Below, in pieces: positions 1-5,226 of a stretch of 5,226 bases of DNA; within the stretch, counting starts at the first letter, position 1; every line of letters begins with the position of its first letter. This DNA comes from Bacteroidales bacterium UBA3382 (GTDB lineage: Bacteria > Bacteroidota > Bacteroidia > Bacteroidales > UBA932). The stretch is from NCBI GenBank assembly GCA_002358965.1, contig DEPW01000033.1, positions 6,382 to 11,607 on the forward strand. Direction: 5' to 3'. Below the pieces are notes generated by a model. It searched no databases and had not been told where the DNA came from. It saw nothing but the letters and a program-made list of their open reading frames with translations. The position numbers and the translations under genes were made by a program.

Positions 1-832
1 TCAGCCGCCGTGTGTCCATGGCCCCATAGAGGGAGTTGATGCCGTTGGCCCGGAGATATTTGTCAAAATGATATGCGCAGGTCATAGCAGGATATTTGTT
101 GCAGCATTTTTCAACTGTCGTTCCTCCGTTTGCCGGATAACTGCCCCTGATTTCGGAAACGGGACTGATTTCGGAAGTGAAGAGTCCGACAGTGTTTTTG
201 CTCCATTTCGGGCCGGTGACGGCGAAGTTGTCCATGTACATCCAAGGTGTCTCGGGATAAAGCTGCTCTACGGACGGACTTCGGCCTTCCTGTCCGGAAG
301 AGGTTATCCTCAATGAAATGTAATTTTCATGGAAGGACAGGCCGGAGGCCCCTGCTCCATAGTATGTTCCGAGGTCTCCCCATTCCCATGAACTTACCGC
401 CGCCTCTTCAGGAAAAAATCTGTCGTCCCCTATTATGGCTCCGGCTATGGAATCGATGCCGGCTTTCCGTATCGCTTCCGTCCAGATGCGGAATGTCGAG
501 TCCTGTGCCGATCTGGTCGATGCAAGCGTAGGGTCGGCTCCGCCTATTATGTACAGGTCGCCATGGAGCGTGCCGAGGCTGTCGATGCGTCCGTCGGCGG
601 CTATCGATGTGCTGAAACGGAAATCTTCTCCAAGCAAGCCGAGAGCCAGTGCGGTAGTGACTGTCTTCATTGTGGAGGCCGGTACCATCGGGTATCCGCT
701 GTTGCGTTCGGAGATGGTGACGCCTTTGCCGTCTATGGCGAGCATCGCTATGACGGCTGTCTCCTGAGCGGCGGAAAACATCGGCGCAAGGAGCAATGTT
801 ACGATGGAACAGAAAATCATTTTTTCCCTCAT
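1..832 (-). CDS. dacB: D-alanyl-D-alanine carboxypeptidase/endopeptidase, PBP4 (peptidase S13) family, C-terminus cut off by window edge
   Basis: The reading frame is open from an ATG at 832 to the left edge (277 codons, no stop), so the 3' part is missing. Residues 1-22 look like a signal peptide: charged start MREK, hydrophobic IVTLLLAPMF, then SAAQ as a plausible cleavage region, so the protein should act in the periplasm. Family marks are the nucleophile motif STMK (53-56, SxxK, preceded by PA), GGADPTL (97-103), IIGDDRFF (133-140) and YYGAGASGLSFHEN (157-170), all typical of PBP4. The later SxN and KTG motifs are not present and should lie beyond the edge; family members are usually around 450-500 residues. 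PBP4 enzymes remove the terminal D-Ala from, or cut cross-links in, peptidoglycan. An in-frame ATG at 820 has GAGGGA just upstream and could be the true start, but it would lose the charged n-region. It is divergent from galE. Confidence 0.9.
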   Translation of the reverse strand, partial: MREKMIFCSIVTLLLAPMFSAAQETAVIAMLAIDGKGVTISERNSGYPMVPASTMKTVTTALALGLLGEDFRFSTSIAADGRIDSLGTLHGDLYIIGGADPTLASTRSAQDSTFRIWTEAIRKAGIDSIAGAIIGDDRFFPEEAAVSSWEWGDLGTYYGAGASGLSFHENYISLRITSSGQEGRSPSVEQLYPETPWMYMDNFAVTGPKWSKNTVGLFTSEISPVSEIRGSYPANGGTTVEKCCNKYPAMTCAYHFDKYLRANGINSLYGAMDTRRL

Positions 833-856
833 TTGTACTGTCTTTTGTCTGTAAGC

Positions 857-889
857 TTGCAAAATTAGTTTATATTTTTTGTATCTTCG
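857..889 (+). promoter_or_regulatory. Bacteroidota-type promoter of the galE unit
   Basis: TATCTTCG (882-889) is a one-base variant of the TAnnTTTG -7 element, and TTG at 857-859 is a candidate -33 element 22 bases upstream. Transcription should start near 896, about 26 bases before the galE ATG at 922. This placement rules out the longer in-frame galE start at 796. The -33 overlaps the -7 of the opposing PBP4 promoter and vice versa. Confidence 0.6.
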
Positions 890-893
890 CAAA
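860..893 (-). promoter_or_regulatory. Bacteroidota-type promoter of the PBP4 gene
   Basis: Read on the minus strand, TAATTTTG (860-867) matches the Bacteroidota -7 consensus TAnnTTTG exactly. A TTTG (CAAA on the plus strand at 890-893) lies 22 bases upstream as a candidate -33 element; the usual spacing is slightly shorter. The predicted start of transcription is near 854, leaving a leader of about 20 bases before the ATG at 832. It interlocks with the galE promoter on the other strand. Confidence 0.65.
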
Positions 894-921
894 TGAATTG
901 CTTATCATTAATAGTGCTGGT

Positions 922-1956
922 ATGTCCAAAAAAGTTTTAGTGACCGGAGGTGCAGGTTACATCGGCAGCCATGTGGCTGTAGAGCTGATCGAGGCAGGGT
1001 ATGATGTGGTAGTGGCCGACAACATGTCCAATTGCGATCTGACATGTTTCGAAGGTGTCAGGAAAGTCACAGGGCGTTCGGACATCCCTTTTTATCAAAT
1101 CGATTGCTGCGATTCGGTAGCCGTGGACAGGATATTCAAAGAGCACAGGATAGACGCTCTGATCCATTTTGCGGCTTTCAAGGCTGTGGGAGAGTCGGTC
1201 GCACAGCCGCTCAAGTATTACAGGAACAATCTCGATTCATTCATGACAGTGCTTTCGGCAGCAGCGGGAAACGGCGGCTGCAATGTGCTGTTTTCCTCAT
1301 CTGCCACGGTTTACGGCGAGACCGACAGACTTCCCGTGACGGAAGAGTCTCCAAGACAGCCTGCCACCTCTCCCTATGGCGCTACAAAGCAGATGTGCGA
1401 AGACATACTCTCGGATTCGGTAAAGGCGGGTATAGGCATCAAAGGCATGGCGTTGAGATACTTCAATCCTGTGGGAGCGCATCCGTCGGCACTTCTGGGC
1501 GAACTTCCCAGAGGAGTCCCTAACAATCTGATACCGTATGTCACCCAGACGGCTGTCGGCAAACGCGAGTGCCTTACCGTTTTCGGGGACGATTACCCTA
1601 CGCCGGACGGCACTTGCCAGCGGGATTTCATAGATGTGGTCGATTTGGCCAAAGCCCATGTGGCGGCGGTTTCAAGGATGATTGACGGAAAGATGAAGGG
1701 TGATTACGAGATTTTCAACATAGGCACGGGAAGGCCTGTTTCGGTGCTGGAGATAGTGCGTACTTTCGAGCAGGCGAACGGTGTCAGTCTCAATTACAGG
1801 ATGGGGCCGCGCCGCCCGGGAGATGTGACGGCCATCTGGGCAGATCCGACGCTGGCCAACAGGGAACTCGGCTGGAAGGCGGAACGGTCGCTTGCCGACA
1901 CTCTGAAGACCGCTTGGGCATGGGAGTTGCATCTTGCCGGAAAGGATCGGAAATGA
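922..1956 (+). CDS. galE: UDP-glucose 4-epimerase
   Basis: A 344-residue extended SDR enzyme, the normal GalE length. It interconverts UDP-glucose and UDP-galactose in the cytoplasm using bound NAD, supplying galactose units for surface glycans and the Leloir pathway. The NAD-binding motif is TGGAGYIGSH (8-17). The FSSSATVYG stretch (124-132) gives S127, and YGATK (152-156) gives Y152 and K156, matching the catalytic Ser, Tyr and Lys of the E. coli enzyme (S124, Y149, K153). GELPRGVPNNLIPY (193-206), FGDDYPTPDGTCQRDF (221-236) and the C-terminal RRPGD/ADPTLA/ELGW block (297-318) are standard GalE signatures. The position equivalent to E. coli Tyr299 is Ile305, which may affect specificity for N-acetylated sugars. 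The frame is open back to 796, but the predicted promoter and the overlap with the divergent gene favour the ATG at 922. No clear ribosome-binding site is seen. It is first in a probable three-gene operon. Confidence 0.95.
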   Translation: MSKKVLVTGGAGYIGSHVAVELIEAGYDVVVADNMSNCDLTCFEGVRKVTGRSDIPFYQIDCCDSVAVDRIFKEHRIDALIHFAAFKAVGESVAQPLKYYRNNLDSFMTVLSAAAGNGGCNVLFSSSATVYGETDRLPVTEESPRQPATSPYGATKQMCEDILSDSVKAGIGIKGMALRYFNPVGAHPSALLGELPRGVPNNLIPYVTQTAVGKRECLTVFGDDYPTPDGTCQRDFIDVVDLAKAHVAAVSRMIDGKMKGDYEIFNIGTGRPVSVLEIVRTFEQANGVSLNYRMGPRRPGDVTAIWADPTLANRELGWKAERSLADTLKTAWAWELHLAGKDRK

Positions 1957-1988
1957 AGGAAATTTTCATGAATTAAAATTATAAATTT

Positions 1989-2501
1989 ATGGACGGTACA
2001 TACAAAATCGGAGACATATACAGCGAAAACGGCATGAAAGGGGTCGTTTTCGCTGTTGAACAAAATGGGAAACATGGTAAGATCCTCTCGCTTGACGAAG
2101 CCGAACTTTCGTGGTGCCGTTCGTCGGAATGGGTGAAGAAAATCGAGGTCGGGTGCTTCAACCGGACGGACGGCGAGGAGAACATGAAGAAAATCACATC
2201 TTTCCTCGGTTGGGAGGAAAATTATCCTGCTTTCAAATGGTGCAGGGACAAGGGCGATGCCTGGTATCTTCCTGCAAAAGAAGAGCTTTCGCAGTTTGCA
2301 TTGTCCGAAAGGGAGGCGGTCAACGCCGCTCTCGCTTCCGAAGGGGCAAAGCTCATACCGAATGTGGGAGAGGCCGGAAGGTACTGGTCTTCCACCGAAT
2401 ACGATGCAGCCTCGGTATGGCATGCGTACATGCGTTACGGTCTTGAGTACTATACGGTGAAATATCTGACCTACCGGGTCAGGGCCGTTGCGAAATTCTG
2501 A
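1989..2501 (+). CDS. Cytoplasmic DUF1566/Lcl_C-like protein (C-type-lectin-fold type), function unknown
   Basis: A 170-residue protein with no signal peptide or membrane segment, so probably cytoplasmic. The N-terminal part (YKIGDIYSENGMKGVVFAV, 5-23, then HGKILSLDEA, 29-38) is a small hydrophobic and glycine-containing region of a kind often seen in Bacteroidales hypothetical proteins. The C-terminal half carries landmarks of the DUF1566/Lcl_C family: WYLPAKEEL (92-100), RYWSSTEY (131-138) and the closing RVRAVAKF (163-170). That family is related to the formylglycine-generating-enzyme/C-type-lectin fold, often used for ligand binding; I see no catalytic signature. The last 40 residues are rich in Tyr and Trp. 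The gene starts 32 bases after galE with no recognisable -7 element in the AT-rich gap, so it is probably co-transcribed. The family assignment is from memory of motifs; no specific role can be given. Confidence 0.8.
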   Translation: MDGTYKIGDIYSENGMKGVVFAVEQNGKHGKILSLDEAELSWCRSSEWVKKIEVGCFNRTDGEENMKKITSFLGWEENYPAFKWCRDKGDAWYLPAKEELSQFALSEREAVNAALASEGAKLIPNVGEAGRYWSSTEYDAASVWHAYMRYGLEYYTVKYLTYRVRAVAKF

Positions 2502-2526
2502 CAGACCTGTTTAAAGATATCTTATT

Positions 2527-3096
2527 ATGGAAAACAATTATTTATCCGCTCCTGAAGTCTGGAAGGACGGGGTCAGGAAAGCCTATTACTCGTTCGTAGG
2601 CGCTGCTTTTTTGGGCATTCTGGCAGCGATTTTCTCTTTCATCCCGTTAGCCGGGATGGTCTTGAATATCGTGGTGGGTGTGCTCATGATAGTCTGCTAT
2701 GTGTTTTTCATCCTTGGGCTCAAGAACATGAAGTCCTCGGTAATCAATCAGGATGATGCCGCAGCCATCAACAACATCTATACGGGAACCATTATCTCCA
2801 TAGTGGCCGTTGTCCTGTCCTTGATACCTGTGATCAATATCGTAGGAGGCATATTGGCCATAGTGGCATTCGTGATGATGTTGCTCGGCTTTTACAGGAT
2901 GAGCAAATCCGTTTCGCTTCCGCTGGCGGCCAAGTCGGGTGCCTTCCTGCTCTATGTCTCGATGATTGTCGATGTGGCGGGCTCGATTCTCGGGTTCATC
3001 CCGGTAGCCGGGCTGGTGATAGAGGCGATTGCTGCCGTGGCGGTCTTTGTGCTATGTCTGATGGGATGGAAGAAGATTGCCGATTCGGAATTGTAA
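2527..3096 (+). CDS. Six-helix membrane protein made of three repeated hairpins, function unknown
   Basis: A 189-residue, strongly hydrophobic protein with about six membrane helices (roughly 21-39, 43-66, 87-104, 106-124, 137-157, 160-180). It divides into three similar helical hairpins, each with an Ile-Pro turn (FIPLAG 38-43, LIPVIN 99-104, FIPVAG 157-162) and a second helix ending in Gly plus a basic stretch (GLKNMK 64-69, GFYRMSK 121-127, GWKKI 180-184). Positive charges at the N-terminus, after helices 2 and 4 and at the C-terminus suggest both ends face the cytoplasm and the Pro turns face the periplasm. The size and threefold hairpin plan recall HdeD/DUF308 proteins, but I do not claim homology. 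The gene lies 25 bases after its upstream neighbour, without a visible promoter, and is followed by a strong hairpin, so it probably ends the galE unit. Confidence 0.82.
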   Translation: MENNYLSAPEVWKDGVRKAYYSFVGAAFLGILAAIFSFIPLAGMVLNIVVGVLMIVCYVFFILGLKNMKSSVINQDDAAAINNIYTGTIISIVAVVLSLIPVINIVGGILAIVAFVMMLLGFYRMSKSVSLPLAAKSGAFLLYVSMIVDVAGSILGFIPVAGLVIEAIAAVAVFVLCLMGWKKIADSEL

Positions 3097-3137
3097 CCGG
3101 TTGCCTTGCCGTACAGCAGGCATATTGTGATATGAAA

Positions 3138-3173
3138 GCGCCAGAAGACGGGCATGCGTGCCTCTTCTGGCGC
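3138..3173. terminator. Hairpin between convergent genes, probable bidirectional terminator
   Basis: The arms GCGCCAGAAGA (3138-3148) and TCTTCTGGCGC (3163-3173) pair perfectly over 11 bp. An inner stem GGCA/TGCC closes on a TGCG loop, with a two-base bulge at 3149-3150. TTTT follows at 3179-3182 on the plus strand, and TTTCAT adjoins the stem on the minus strand. It sits between the plus-strand membrane-protein gene and the minus-strand fabG, where a terminator serving both is expected. A small second hairpin (CATAT/ATATG, 3121-3134) lies next to it. The T-tracts are short, so efficiency is uncertain. Confidence 0.75.
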
Positions 3174-3217
3174 AGATGTTTTCAGCCGTTTGCGGTATGA
3201 TCCGCGAATTGGGGCTG

Positions 3218-3964
3218 TTACATGTTCATTCCGCCGCAGCAGTGGATTACCTGGCCGCTAACATAAGACGAAAGGTCGCTGGCGAGGAAGGTGGCTACAT
3301 TGGCTACATCTTCAGGAGTACCTCCCCTGCGGAGAGGGATCTTGCTTTCCCAATCTTTCCTTACGGCTTCAGGAAGGGCGGCGGTCATGTCGGTGATGAT
3401 GAAGCCCGGTGCTATCGCGTTTGCGCGTATGCCCCTCGATCCCATTTCCTTGGCAATCGATTTGGCAAGGCCTATGAGTCCGGCTTTCGAAGCCGAATAA
3501 TTGCATTGTCCGGCATTTCCGGAAACTCCTACGACTGATGACATGTTGATGATGCTGCCTCCTCTCTGGCGCGCCATGATAGGGGTCACGGCATGTATGA
3601 AGTTGAATGCGGATTTGAGATTGACATTGATTACGGCATCCCATTGCGCCTCGCTCATGCGGAGCATCAGCCCGTCTTTGGTTATGCCGGCATTGTTGAC
3701 GAGGATGTCTATCTTGCCGAATTCCTTGTGGATTTCATCTACTACTTTGTGGGTCTCCTCGAACGAAGCCGCATTGGATGCATATGCCTTCGCTTTTACG
3801 CCGAAAGCTTCGATTTCCTTGACTGTCTGTTCGGCGGCTTCATTTATTACAAGATCTGTGAATGCGATGTCGGCGCCTTCCGACGCATATTTGAGCGCGA
3901 TCGCCTTACCGATTCCGCGGGCCGCTCCTGTGATGAGTGCGGTTTTTCCTGATAACAATCCCAT
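3218..3964 (-). CDS. fabG: 3-oxoacyl-[acyl-carrier-protein] reductase
   Basis: A 248-residue classical SDR protein, the usual FabG length. It reduces 3-oxoacyl-ACP to 3-hydroxyacyl-ACP with NADPH in the elongation cycle of type II fatty-acid synthesis in the cytoplasm. Visible motifs are the nucleotide-binding TGAARGIG (12-19), NNAG (90-93), and the tetrad N115 (NVNL), S143 (MSSVVG), Y156 and K160 (YSASK), followed by the PGFIITDM segment (186-193) and the GGMNM end typical of FabG. The frame extends upstream to an ATG at 3997, but that codon falls inside the predicted -7 element, so the ATG at 3964 (MGLLSGKTALITG) is preferred. The gene stands alone here, not in a fab cluster, with its own promoter and a shared terminator. 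Related SDR enzymes with other substrates cannot be wholly excluded, but length and motifs favour FabG. Confidence 0.9.
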   Translation of the reverse strand: MGLLSGKTALITGAARGIGKAIALKYASEGADIAFTDLVINEAAEQTVKEIEAFGVKAKAYASNAASFEETHKVVDEIHKEFGKIDILVNNAGITKDGLMLRMSEAQWDAVINVNLKSAFNFIHAVTPIMARQRGGSIINMSSVVGVSGNAGQCNYSASKAGLIGLAKSIAKEMGSRGIRANAIAPGFIITDMTAALPEAVRKDWESKIPLRRGGTPEDVANVATFLASDLSSYVSGQVIHCCGGMNM

Positions 3965-3994
3965 GATTCTTAATTTAAATGTTCTTAATGGCCG

Positions 3995-4002
3995 CAAAGT
4001 TA
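3995..4002 (-). promoter_or_regulatory. -7 element of the fabG promoter
   Basis: Read on the minus strand, TAACTTTG matches the Bacteroidota TAnnTTTG consensus exactly. Transcription should begin near 3988, giving a leader of about 24 AT-rich bases before the ATG at 3964. I see no TTG at the expected -33 position. Confidence 0.6.
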
Positions 4003-4025
4003 CATATTTTCCGTGAAAATCTCCG

Positions 4026-4033
4026 TATTTTTG
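4026..4033 (+). promoter_or_regulatory. -7 element of the promoter for the EEP-family gene
   Basis: TATTTTTG matches TAnnTTTG exactly and is followed by CCGC. Transcription should start near 4040, about 20 bases before the ATG at 4061. The leader includes a run of eight T. No clear -33 TTG is visible; its expected place lies just beside the fabG -7 element, so the two promoters probably share polymerase footprint. Confidence 0.6.
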
Positions 4034-4060
4034 CCGCAGTCCGTTTTTTTTACATGAGCT

Positions 4061-5104
4061 ATGAAGATCTTCCTTAAGACAGTCCTTTGGGTGTTTGCGG
4101 CAGCCCTTGCCGCCTTTGCAGGCGCCGCGGCAATTGCCGATTACCGTCCGGATGCAAAAGAGCCGGTCCGTGAAATGTGGGGTTCAGGCGAAACTGTGGC
4201 CGATACCCTTCCCGACACATTGAAAATCGTGACTTGGAACATAGGTTACGGGGGACTCGGCGACGATATGGACTTCTTTTATGACGGCGGTTCCAGAGTG
4301 AGGTGCTCCGAGGGGAGGACATTTGAAAACCTTTCGGGAACCATTGCCGCTTTGAAGGCCGCCGATGCCGATATCTATCTCCTTCAGGAGGTAGACGAGT
4401 GTTCGAGGCGCTCTTACCGAATCCGCGAACTTGAGCTGCTGAAGGAGGCATTTCCCGGATACCACCTGTATTTCGCATACAATTACAAGAGCCTTTTCGT
4501 CCCTGTACCTTTGTCCGAGCCGATGGGCAAGGTGGCAAGCGGTCTGGTGATGCTCAGCAGGTTCCGTCCCGAAAGTGTTGAACGGTTGGCATATCCGTCC
4601 CGTTTTCCGTTCCCCGTAAGCATGTTCAACCTCAAGCGTTGCCTTCTTGCGGCGACTTTCCTTGCATCCGACGGGACCAGGGTAATGATTGGAAATACGC
4701 ACAATACCGCCTATGATACGGGTGATATGCGTACTCGGGAAACAGCTTTCCTGGTTTCGCTGGCGGACAGCCTTTCCCTGGCGGGAATCAGGGCAGTGAT
4801 CGGAGGGGATTGGAATCAGTATCCTCCGGAATATGTGCCGTCGGAAGCCGAACTGGACAACGCCTGTTTTTCAGTAGTGCCTTTGGATGTCTCGGGGCTG
4901 GATGCTTACGGAAGGATCGTTTCAGACCCGTCTGAAAAGACTTTGAGGTATCTCGACCTGCCTTTCGGCGATGGGCCCGCGCAAAGCGTGACGGATTATT
5001 ACTATGTGTCTTACGGACTGGAAGCCTCGCCTGCCGAAGTTTGTGGAAACGAGGGGTTCAGGTTCAGCGACCATAAACCTGTGAAAATAGATATTGTTTT
5101 GTGA
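4061..5104 (+). CDS. Exported or membrane-anchored endonuclease/exonuclease/phosphatase (EEP) family protein
   Basis: A 347-residue protein. Residues 1-26 (MKIFLKTVLWVF, then an Ala-rich hydrophobic run ending AAAIA) form a signal peptide or N-terminal anchor, so the catalytic domain should lie outside the cytoplasmic membrane. The EEP metal-dependent phosphoesterase motifs occur in order: TWNIGYGG (58-65, N60), LQEVD (108-112, E110), GNTHN (211-215, H214), GGDWNQYP (248-255, D250 and N252), TDYYYVS (311-317) and SDHKPV (336-341, D337 and H338). All key residues are present, so it is probably active. The family includes DNases, sphingomyelinases, inositol-phosphate phosphatases and others; the substrate cannot be deduced here. 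The start is supported by the -7 element at 4026-4033 and by the lysines before the hydrophobic core. It appears monocistronic and is followed by palindromic repeats. Confidence 0.88.
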   Translation: MKIFLKTVLWVFAAALAAFAGAAAIADYRPDAKEPVREMWGSGETVADTLPDTLKIVTWNIGYGGLGDDMDFFYDGGSRVRCSEGRTFENLSGTIAALKAADADIYLLQEVDECSRRSYRIRELELLKEAFPGYHLYFAYNYKSLFVPVPLSEPMGKVASGLVMLSRFRPESVERLAYPSRFPFPVSMFNLKRCLLAATFLASDGTRVMIGNTHNTAYDTGDMRTRETAFLVSLADSLSLAGIRAVIGGDWNQYPPEYVPSEAELDNACFSVVPLDVSGLDAYGRIVSDPSEKTLRYLDLPFGDGPAQSVTDYYYVSYGLEASPAEVCGNEGFRFSDHKPVKIDIVL

Positions 5105-5140
5105 GTTTTTCTTCATCGGGATGATTCCCGTAGGGTTGTC

Positions 5141-5166
5141 TGTGCGCGATGGTACCATCGCGCACA
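5141..5166. repeat. Perfect 26-bp palindrome, copy 1
   Basis: The arm TGTGCGCGATGGT is followed directly by its exact reverse complement, centred on GGTACC (5151-5156), with no loop bases and no mismatch. It starts 36 bases after the EEP-family stop codon. The same palindrome recurs 62 bp downstream. Six bases GGGTTG lie just before it (5133-5138), as they do before copy 2. In RNA it would fold into a strong hairpin, but no T-run follows, so it is not a standard terminator. Confidence 0.92.
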
Positions 5167-5202
5167 CGGATGTGCCTTGCAGTGCGTTCTGGAGGGGGTT
5201 GA

Positions 5203-5226
5203 TGTGCGCGATGGTACCATCGCGCA
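5203..5226. repeat. Perfect palindrome, copy 2, cut by the window end
   Basis: The 24 visible bases are identical to the first 24 of copy 1; the last two (CA if identical) would lie outside the window. The centre is 62 bp from that of copy 1, and GGGTTG (5196-5201) precedes it. The 36 bases between the palindromes (5167-5202) are not repeated elsewhere that I can see. Whether more copies follow cannot be told here. Confidence 0.88.

Noticed and set aside
681..690. GGTACCATCG, identical to part of the palindrome arm, inside the PBP4 gene
   Set aside because: Only ten bases match, they encode the conserved residues just before STMK, and the other arm is missing; coincidence is likely.
796..921. 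In-frame upstream extension of galE to an ATG at 796 (42 extra residues)
   Set aside because: It overlaps the divergent PBP4 gene, lies upstream of the predicted transcription start near 896, and would add residues with no place in the GalE fold, which begins at MSKKVLVTGG.
1794..2423. 209-codon open frame on the minus strand across the end of galE and the following gene
   Set aside because: It is antisense to two well-supported genes, spans their junction and has a low-complexity, Arg/Ser/Phe-rich composition typical of a shadow frame.
2514..2523. 10-bp palindrome AAGATATCTT before the membrane-protein gene as an operator
   Set aside because: It is short and AT-rich, so easily found by chance, and no second copy is seen.
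3158..3538. 126-codon plus-strand frame beginning inside the terminator hairpin
   Set aside because: It is antisense to fabG, starts in the loop of the hairpin and shows no family motif.
3965..3997. In-frame upstream extension of fabG to an ATG at 3997
   Set aside because: The ATG lies within the predicted -7 element and upstream of the expected transcript start; FabG proteins begin close to the TGxxxGIG motif.
4054..4077. Seven-codon open frame with an ATG at 4054 overlapping the EEP-family start
   Set aside because: It is out of frame, very short and without a ribosome-binding site; the ATG at 4061 gives a good signal sequence.
5117..5130. Small hairpin CGGGA/TCCCG after the EEP-family stop as a terminator
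   Set aside because: The stem is only 5 bp and the T-run precedes rather than follows it, so support is too weak.
5141..5226. Calling the paired palindromes a CRISPR array
   Set aside because: There are only two copies and one spacer in view, the repeat is a complete loop-free palindrome unlike typical CRISPR repeats, and no cas gene is visible. Kept as a repeat pair instead.

Overview
The window looks like chromosomal DNA of a Bacteroidota member, most likely Bacteroidales; I cannot name the genus. The main evidence is promoter style. Every gene that opens a transcription unit has a TAnnTTTG-type -7 element (or the common TAnnTTCG variant) a short distance upstream, and Shine-Dalgarno sequences are weak or absent. 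Protein content agrees: a PBP4-type carboxypeptidase with a signal peptide, GalE, FabG ending in GGMNM, and an exported EEP-family hydrolase. GC content is moderate and looks even across the genes, and I saw no transposase, integrase, tRNA or rRNA.

Layout: (1) 1-832, minus strand, is the N-terminal part of a D-Ala-D-Ala carboxypeptidase/PBP4 gene that runs off the left edge. (2) 833-921 is a compact divergent promoter region in which the two promoters interlock. (3) 922-3096, plus strand, is a likely three-gene operon: galE, a cytoplasmic DUF1566/Lcl_C-like protein, and a six-helix membrane protein built from three repeated hairpins; the gaps are 32 and 25 bases. (4) 3138-3173 is a strong hairpin between convergent genes, a likely bidirectional terminator. 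(5) 3218-3964, minus strand, is fabG. (6) 3965-4060 is a second divergent promoter region. (7) 4061-5104, plus strand, is an exported endonuclease/exonuclease/phosphatase-family protein. (8) 5105-5226 holds two copies of a perfect 26-bp palindrome, 62 bp apart, the second cut by the window end.

The recognisable genes concern the cell envelope and its precursors: peptidoglycan trimming (PBP4), UDP-sugar interconversion (GalE) and fatty-acid elongation (FabG). Two of the three genes in the galE unit have no known function. The least explained items are the duplicated palindrome at the right end, the internally repeated membrane protein, and the lectin-fold-like protein beside it. I see no complete new defence or mobile system in this window.
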